Source: Apostichopus japonicus (taxonomy: Eukaryota; Echinodermata; Holothuroidea; Aspidochirotida; Stichopodidae). Taken from it: a DNA stretch of 64,000 nt. The position numbers were made by a program, and so were the translations under genes. Below the pieces are notes generated by a model. It worked only from the letters and a program-made list of their open reading frames with translations. It was not told the origin of the DNA and did no database searches. Below, in pieces: positions 55,239 through 64,000 of this stretch. Location: positions 41,794,611-41,858,610 of the forward strand of contig NC_092576.1 in NCBI RefSeq assembly GCF_037975245.1. The letters are read 5' to 3'. The first letter of the stretch is position 1. Each line of letters starts with the position of its first letter.

Positions 55239-55560
55239 TTTAAAGAATGCCTTGAAAGCTCCCTCACGCAGGTCCCTCCTGGCACTATGCGATTTTGTGA
55301 GGCCTTCAATCTCAGACTGGCGAGTAGTCATAGAGGGAGAAGGGGGTGGGAGGCGGAGGTATAAAAGATAAACTGAAGTAAAACATTACTCAACAGTTAG
55401 AACAATGTTACTTCCTCAGCGCTTCGAGAGCACCCATCGTAGCTAGAGTTGTCTAATAATTACTTCCTGTAGGACAGTTTTAGTGGAACCAAGTCCCATG
55501 CTACCCCATGCTACCCCCTACCATCATATAATAAATCGACCGGCCGTTAATCTGAGTTTG
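55239..55560. other. Short non-coding stretch
   Basis: Nothing recognisable apart from a duplicated CCCATGCTACCCC near 55495-55515. Confidence 0.4.
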
Positions 55561-55561
55561 G

Positions 55562-57000
<1,439 letters not shown>

Positions 57001-57041
57001 AAGCTGGCATATTTTATTCAGCTCAAATGTTGTAAAGATAT

Positions 57042-57424
57042 TTAATCAATGAAACTAATTTCTATTGATATGACAAATGCATATAACGATGTATTTTTCT
57101 CTGAGCTTTTAGTGCAGTTAGCTGGAAAGGTCGAAGTTTCAATTTTGCCAATAAGTAATGACAGTTTAACAACGCTCATTAATTCGTCCTCCTTAGAAAT
57201 TATATCAAGAGTAGCAAAATAAAGAAATGGATACTCCATATTATTTATTATTAAATTCATAATTGTAGAGAAACTGACTTAATTGCTTATTATAATACAA
57301 AAAATACTTATCTCACCATTCACATCCTCTGATATCCATATGTCACTATTCATCTTTTCTACCATTTTGTTTCCAAATTTTGCGTCAAGTTTAGTATTAT
57401 ATTTGCTTTAAATTATAACATACT
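57042..57424 (-). CDS. Weak candidate: two-exon open reading of unknown function
   Basis: A piece reading KYNTKLDAKFGNKMVEK then MNSDIWISEDVNG ends at a GTGAGA donor near 57316 (phase 1). A later piece with a possible AATTAAG acceptor near 57280 continues in phase to ISKEDELMSVVKLSLLIGKI and stops at 57042. The KLSLLIGKIET stretch faintly recalls GLSLPIITSIE of the B exons. The apparent intron would be under 50 bp, which is too short for this genome, so a relic is more likely. Confidence 0.2.
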
Positions 57425-59370
57425 TCTAGTTTTCCAAGAGATGAGAAGACATGCGTCAGTGTGGACATTTGATGACATAATTAAATATCCATATCCTCTC
57501 CACCATATGCAGTAACTCCAGTATCCATAACCAATCATGCATCGATTCTCGTTATAGAATTACTATATTTACCATGACAACATATGTGCCTCTAAATTAA
57601 CTACCACGGAGGTAAATTCCATAAATACTGTTGGATTAGTGTTCTTTCTTGCAAGATTCCTGGTTTAATGATGGGTGGTGCTTGTTCTTATGTGACACCC
57701 ACAGTTACACCTTGGAAACGTGAAAGTACCGTCTTTCTAATACTACCACGTACCTTAACTTTATGTACAGTGTTGCGTATTCTTCTTTCAAAATTATACC
57801 TATGTCACCATGTGAAATCTCAAAACCGAGGCAGTCAAACTCATCAATATTCCGTTTTCTTTGTAATTACTCCATCAAGTACAATTCGATGAAAGATTTG
57901 TTTTCTCAAATCTTTTTTTGTTGTTGATATTTTCGGGTATAACTTATTAATAAGCTCGTCATTCTGACATAAATCGTTCCTTCTTTATAATTGGCAGAAG
58001 ACATATCCATGAAGTGAATAAGGAAAAAAAAAATGCTTAACAGAATAAACAAATTTGAAAATCTCAGAATAAAATCAAGTTAGTTAAAAACAAGTATGAT
58101 GATTTAAACTTAACTACATAACTAACATTCCCCTGAGTAATACATTTAAACAAATATCGACACAAAGTATATGAAAACAGCGATGGTGATGAACGCAAAG
58201 TGAAGGATTTATACAGGACGATGGCCAATGTTGTGACAACGTCACAATTATTTTTAAAGACCCGAATTCCCTTTTAAGTTTCCAATTACCCTCCCAACTT
58301 GTTTTGTGTAAACCTAGGGCAAGCAATTTCCGATGAACTGATTGATGTATAATAACTCCAACAGGATCAGAACAGGTTGTCTTCAGGAACATGTACTTGC
58401 ATAATTCATCTACCATGATCCAACCTTCTACGGGACAAAGAAGAATAAAAATCATGCAAACAGATTGCTTGGGTATTATGCCTAGTCATTTACAATGTTA
58501 TTGTTTTATTTTCTTGTTCAGGGCGGGGTAATGATAATTTTCAGATTATGTTTTTATATTTTCATTATTTGTATATAATGGAAAATGTTTAATTATAAGT
58601 TACTGCTTTTCTCCTCTAAACATTACACACTTATTCAATCAGAATGCGTGGATACTAGGCCTAGTAATACTACAATTTTCGTTTTTGACGAACGGGGAGG
58701 GGGGTGGTTGGATAATCATAGCTGTTAGATGTTAAGATTTATAAGGATGGGAATTATAATTAGTAACATTCAATCCTTACCATAAATGATAAATATAGTA
58801 TTCAGTAGGGAATGTGTTAATATGATATTTCTGCTGTATTATTAGTTCTTATTGTTTGCTAAAATGCTTTTAGTCGCTCAGTATATAAGTATAGATATAT
58901 TTACATGTTTCCAATGTACCTTTAGTTACCGAGTGCTTGATTGGATTGTTATAGATATATGATTGATTACTATTACTTTACCCTATACATTGGATGATGA
59001 GAAGTTTGTTTTCACTTCATCATTTAAACCAATATTTTAATGATTGTTTAGTTATAAGTGTTCTCTACATGAATTTATACCTCGTACTGTTAGGTATGTA
59101 ATATATTATACTAATACGTCATTACGTTACCACGGTGATTGTTACTAGTACACTTTATACTATACCTTTTTATGGAATGAGTTACAATTTGGGATGTTCA
59201 ATAATGTTTATAAATTTTACATCAACCCAATATTTAGCAATGATTGTACTACATTACTTTAAAACAACCATTCAATGTTACGTAAAATATGTTAAGGTTT
59301 ATGTTAATCAACCCATTGCCATATATCTTTCTTTCTTATTGATTACAACATAAATTTATAAATTCAGTGT
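57425..59370. other. Gene-poor stretch
   Basis: An open minus-strand frame at 58114-58455 includes a piece between a CCCGTAG acceptor and a GTAATT donor (WIMVDELCKYMFLKTTCSDP...). It has a vague resemblance to module A exons but the wrong phases, so it is not called. Confidence 0.35.
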
Positions 59371-59865
59371 AAATTTTGAAATATTTGTTGACTACTTCAC
59401 TTTTATCCACCCATCCCTTGTTTAGTAATATTTGTTGACTACATAAATTTAATACACTCAGTGTATGTTAGTACTAATTGTTGACTACATCCCTTTACTG
59501 CACCCATTGCCTGTCCAGTAATATTTGTTGACTACATCAATCTGATCCACCCATTGTATATTTAGTAATATATGTTGACTACATCACTCTAATCCACTAA
59601 GTGTCTGTTAAGTAAAATGTGTTGACTACATCCCTTTCATCCACCTGCTGCTTGTTTAGTAATATTTGTTGACTACATCCCTTCAATCCACCCATTGTGT
59701 TAGTATTATTTGTTGACTACATCAGTTTAACCCACTCAGTGTATGTTTAATTATAATTGTTGACTACATCCCTTCAATCCACTAAGTGTATGTTCAGTAA
59801 TATTTGTTAACTACATAATTTTAATCAACCCATTGAATATTTATAAATATTTGTTACTACTAACG
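59370..59865. repeat. 47-bp minisatellite (about 11 copies)
   Basis: TTGTTGACTACATC recurs at 59388, 59435, 59481, 59528, 59575, 59622, 59669, 59713, 59760 and 59806, almost always 46-47 bp apart. The rest of the unit is close to CTTTAATCCACCCATTGT plus a GTATGTTTAGTAATAT tail. Two sub-types alternate (CCCATTG and ACTCAGTG/ACTAAGTG). Confidence 0.92.
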
Positions 59866-60215
59866 TCATCCAATCACTCAACGTGTTTTGCTCACTTGTC
59901 TCTGCTCACCCGATATGTCAGTAATTTCTGTTTTTAAATATATGTCAGCAACTATCAACTGGTAACCGACATATGACTCAATTAAACAGTTATTGATATA
60001 GTTAGTTCATCCGATGACGTCACTTCATGTTCGTTACTTTGACTACGCCATGCTGTGGTCATTACAGTGACGTGCGCTAATTTATAAACGCCTGGGGTAT
60101 TCAAGTACCACGTCAGTGGTAACACGATGCTCTTCCCAGTAATTACAATATCGATATGTTATTTAAACAAATGTGATGGAATAATTATTATACAAGAAAT
60201 GTAAAGATTACTTAC

Positions 60216-60286
60216 TCGCCAACAACCAGAGCCGAGATCAAGCTGATAGCGTTCATCAAACTTAGCATAATCAGGAATCCACAAAA
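60216..60286 (-). CDS. Right-hand copy, module exon D (23 codons)
   Basis: A 71-nt exon, phase 1 to phase 0, with TTTTACAG acceptor and GTAAGT donor. It encodes LWIPDYAKFDERYQLDLG then SGCWR. It matches the D exons at 3696-3751 (LLHLSSGTWRK) and 11872-11960 (FHLDSSRGKW). It joins exon C at 61594-61670 in phase. This shows that the module family also exists about 45 kb from the left-hand gene, on the same strand. Confidence 0.7.
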
Positions 60287-61593
60287 CTGTAAAATTAATA
60301 AACAATATAAAGGCTTTAACGAATAAAAAATTATCGATGATGTATTAGTGGATGAAACATTTTGAACAATACACAATAGAAACACATTAGATATTACGTT
60401 TTACTAAGATCTTTGTTTCGCTAGGGATGCATATTATTTATTTTCGTTAACAATAGTTTTGGTTGTCATGGTGTTACATGTTCTTTAGAAAAGTAATTTC
60501 GGGAAGCATGGTGAAAACAGACATTCTGAGAATGCATTTATAAACAAAAAAACTAAAACTGTAGATTTTCCCAATGTATCCCTCTATCCGTTCCTGTCCT
60601 TAGTTAGCACCCAGCTACCATGAAATATTTAAAAAAAACTATAAATCTGTTCGACGTTACACGATAAGATCATCACACATTTAAACAAATTTTATTTGTT
60701 TTTTCTGCAATATTTGACCTATATTAAATAGTTGTTTAGAAGTGCGAGTGATTACCATTCCTTCTTTTCACAATTTTGACAGAATGTAGCAGTCTGACAT
60801 AGAAGTCAAATTTAAATAGATGGGTCTATACAGTTTGTCATCAGTTTAACAATTTCAATAGTGAACATCAATAAAAAACGTATTTACGGTCGTACTAAAC
60901 AAAACAAAAAACACCATTAACATTTCGATGAATTAGTTGACTTGTTGTGAAAGAAGTAGACATTTCCCGGTTGCTACTTTATGATTAAACAGTTGAAAAT
61001 TCGAGAAACTTAGCCGAAATTTTGAGATTTAAATTCTGAATTTTCGGTATAATATAGCAACATTTCCAGTGTCCTACTTGAGCCACCGTAGTACCGAAAA
61101 AAAAACCCACCTCAGACCTGCAAATCCAATTATGTTTAAATCGCTTCCTACGATACTGTTTTCATTACTATTTCTCATGATATACGCACTCAGAAAGCCT
61201 TTTTTAAATATATTCTAGTATTGTTATCTGTATGATGGGCTCGATACACAGTTATATGTACTTGCTTAAAAAATGTAGGAGAGTGATGGCTTATGACAGT
61301 CTTTAATGCAGCAGATTGACTTTATTAAGAAAAATAATTTACTGAACTTGTTGCACAGTACAATCTACCCTGTACTGTACGACATCAACAAATAAAATTA
61401 TATCTGACAAATTTTCTGACTCATGAATATATGTCCATGTCTATTGCAACATGCAATGACGCCCGGTGATATAGCGCCCTCACTTTGACTGAACCTAAAA
61501 CCCAATCAATACGCGACTACGGGAATGGTTTGAACTGTAAACAACATGATATACATGGAAAGACACTATTTGATTAATCAATGAGTACTTTAC
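60287..61593 (-). other. Intron between the right-hand C and D exons
   Basis: AT-rich with no further exon visible. The length (about 1.3 kb) is similar to other introns of the module genes. Confidence 0.5.
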
Positions 61594-61670
61594 ATTTCAC
61601 TCCCCGAGCTTTCAGTGTGGATAGAGATGGTCCGATGGGTATCGATGAGGGCAGCAGACAGTCAGATAGT
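61594..61670 (-). CDS. Right-hand copy, module exon C (LRR-like, 25 codons)
   Basis: A 77-nt exon, phase 2 to phase 1, encoding LSDCLLPSSIPIGPSLST then LKARGVK. It has the same length and phases as the C exon at 12123-12199 and the same C-x-LPSSI core as 4439-4509. The matching B exon should lie upstream (above 61670) but was not found in the remaining 2.3 kb. Confidence 0.75.
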
Positions 61671-62807
61671 CTATAATCAGAGAAAGAAATAGAATGAGTC
61701 ATTTGTCATTATATCCTTCTTTAATTGTTACTATTTTGGATACTGCAGTATAAGGATTAACCCATAGAACGCAATACATCCATAGTTGTCCCTCCCTCTA
61801 TAACAGCCGTTTCTTGGAAGGATCAGGAACACACCGGCTACGGACAAGCTTGAAAACAACTAAAGCGGTATCATGGATGCTTTTTTCTTTAAGGCCCAAC
61901 ATTTTAAATTCCAAATCCAAAAGTCTCTAAACAGGTTCTATTGTGACATCGAGCTCTCAATCGGAAACTTGTTATAAATAATTACAGTGGGGCAGCAGTG
62001 AATAGATAAGTTGAAGTACGGCTCTGTTTCATTATTTTCAACTCACTCAAACCCTCCTCCCCAACCCCCTCTCTCTTCTTTCCCACCAAGTCCGTTCTGT
62101 TAATTGTCGGGTGCTCATAAACGGTACCACACTATTCCTGTTCAAAGAGACATATATCGTTGATGTAACCTGACATGTTTTCCAACTCTATCTGAAGGTA
62201 GAAAGTTTACAAAATGTAAATCATGCAATGCTTTGCTCTTACATTATCCATTTGTTTATTTTTGTCTATCAATTATGAAAATAACCGATAATTTTCAACA
62301 TACCTTAAATAGAAGGAATATCTCGAGGGCGCTTGTAAGGAGGGGGGGGGGTGGGCGTATTTGGGGTGTGGGTTGAGAATATAGGAGGTGTGGGTGATCT
62401 TTTCTAGAGTAAGAGGATTTTGAATTAATCGTCATAGAAGACGTATCACATCGATTTTTTCCCTGTCAATTCGTTTGAATATAATTGTAAATTGCGGAGT
62501 TAATTTTCTACTAGTTTTATTAATCTCACAAACGTATAAACAGACCCCCGAATAAGCCAATAAACAAATAAAACTAGATATGAACCTTCATTACGTCTTC
62601 AACATTACATCGTTAAGGTAAAAACCAAACCAGAATACAAAGATGCATTGTGGTTTCGATAATGTAACAGTTTGAGCAGTTTTCTTTATGAATCTGACTA
62701 CCGAAATGTAAAATGATGGTGTACAACATACTTGGTATTGGTCTTAGTAATACAGTGAAAAGCAGTGTTATGTGACAAACAAATTCAAAATGACACAGGC
62801 TGTCCTG
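61671..62807. other. Non-coding stretch
   Basis: No B exon of the module was found. A G-rich run lies at about 62341-62360 (GGGGGGGGG), with C-rich CCTCCTCCCCAACCCCC near 62050. Confidence 0.45.
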
Positions 62808-63650
62808 AAATGACAATTGACCTCAACAACAGGCTTCTTGTACTGACTGTAATACTAAATATGACATCTGTCCTTGTTGAAATATTGTGTTATTTTTTTC
62901 TCTCCACTATTTGACCCCTGTTGAACTCAAACGACCCTTGACCTCCACCTACAAAATTAGGCTTCTTGTACTCAATATGGTACAAGTACATATCAAATAT
63001 GCGATCTGTCCAAGCTTCCCTTTCGATATTATGTTTCGTGAGGTGTGTTAGTGTAGAGAGACAGGTAAGAGGAGAACAAAGTAACTGTTTGGCGTTTGTT
63101 GACTTCAAATGACCTATGACCTCCATCATAAGCAATAAATACCGTAGGCTTCTTAAATTGGGTACATCTACAACCAAATATGAGATCTGCCAAAGCTTCT
63201 ATTCTTGATATATTGTTTTCAATGTGTTCACAATTTGACCCCTGGTGACCCTAATTGACCTGTGACCTCCACCAAAACCAATTGGCTTCTTAAAATTAAT
63301 GTGGTAATTCTACACACCAAATATGAGGTCTGTCCAAGCTCTCATTCTTGAGATATTGTGTTTACAAGATTTTCACAATTTGACTCTGGTGATCCCAAAT
63401 GACATTTGACCTCCACCAACAACAAACAACTTCTTGTACTAAATGTGTTACTTCTACACACCAAATATGAGGTGTGCACAAGTTCCCTTCTTGAAATATT
63501 GTGTTTACAATGTTTTCACAATTTGACCACTGGTGACTTCAAATGACTTGTGGCCTCCACCAAAGACAATAGGCTTCTTATAATTATTGTGGTAATTCTA
63601 CACACCAAATATGCAATTGGTCCGACATTCCCTTCTTGAGATCGTCGTGT
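62808..63650. repeat. 144-bp tandem repeat with TGACCT half-sites
   Basis: The anchor (C)CAAATATGAGGTCTGTCC recurs at 62855, 62993, 63174, 63317, 63461 and 63605; the last three intervals are 143-144 bp. Each unit has TTGAGATATTGTGTTTACAA, CACAATTTGACC.CTGGTGA, a TGACCT..TGACCTCCACC block and GGCTTCTT. The array ends at ACGGACACACACACGC. Confidence 0.92.
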
Positions 63651-64000
63651 TTAAACGGACACACACACGCCCAAGCGTCGACTATTTTTTTTTTTTTTTA
63701 TAAATTTATCGTTAACATCGCAAATTCACATTATTTCCTCAATATTTTCAAATATGAAATGTGTCATTAAAGTAAAACTTTTGCTTTTAGCGTTATCCGG
63801 ACCGTAATGCAATGTAATGTTCTCTGATGAACATATGAACGTTTAAACATTTGCTTGTCTTCAATCCCTATCAGTTGGTTAAAATATGAGAGCGTTAAAA
63901 AAGGTTAAATGAGCCAGAGAATGAAGATAGTTTGTAAATGATGGTAGCTTTAGAAATACGGCAAAGCTATAAATCCGAATCCTTAAGAATCACAAAAGAA
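63651..64000. other. Non-coding end of window
   Basis: A T-run at about 63686-63699, then AT-rich sequence with no exon visible. Confidence 0.5.

Overview
This window looks like AT-rich nuclear DNA from a deuterostome invertebrate, most likely an echinoderm and plausibly a sea cucumber. The reasons are repeated TAGGCCTA palindromes, CR1-type and Penelope-type retroelements, small exons scattered through long introns, a TIMP gene, and a death-fold/leucine-rich-repeat-like immune-type gene. The organism call is an inference from style, not a proof. There are no bacterial genes. The real coding sequence is in short exons, and every gene that could be assembled lies on the minus strand.

Left part (1-18.2 kb, minus strand). 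A gene-like series starts with an ATG exon (14522-14567) joined in phase to a death-effector-like domain exon (13643-13948). Downstream lies a repeated four-exon module, here called A-B-C-D. A is about 40 aa, B about 65-70 aa, C 23-25 aa and D 18-29 aa, with splice phases 0/0, 0/2, 2/1 and 1/0. Module 1 is at 13430-11872, module 2 at 8584-3696, and module 3 (A and B only) at 2868-1085, running off the left edge or decaying. The B/C junction rebuilds an LRR-like string, FKxLxLxxCxLPxSI. No NACHT domain lies between the death fold and the repeats, and the splice phases there do not join, so the gene is either rearranged or partly pseudogenic. Two further open exons (18104-18184 and 16847-16963) may be the start of another gene.

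Middle (18.2-40 kb). This is mostly gene-poor. It holds an ACGT-rich palindromic repeat (19.98-20.31 kb) and a decayed CR1-like LINE (about 22.86-25.73 kb, minus). A 5'-truncated Penelope-like element with a GIY-YIG endonuclease is inserted in the LINE, flanked by a 12-bp target-site duplication and ending in a hammerhead-like stem-loop. From 26 to 40 kb there are only simple repeats, hairpins and unconvincing ORFs.

Right part (40.9-64 kb). A complete six-exon gene for a tissue inhibitor of metalloproteinases (TIMP, 270 aa) runs from 48180 down to 40986 on the minus strand. All six exons join in phase. Its last intron carries about 650 bp of (TAA)n, ending about 50 nt before the last 3' splice site. 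Beyond it lie a local direct duplication (49.8-51.1 against 52.9-53.6 kb), an inverted-repeat element (54.65-55.24 kb), an (AT)n tract, a 47-bp minisatellite (59.37-59.86 kb), C and D exons of the same module family (61.6 and 60.2 kb), and a 144-bp tandem repeat (62.8-63.65 kb) with two perfect DR1 nuclear-receptor-type motifs.

How the genes relate: the death-fold/repeat family looks like innate-immune receptor or adaptor material, and TIMP is a secreted extracellular-matrix regulator. I see no evidence that they act in one pathway. What they share is strand and a repeat-rich neighbourhood.
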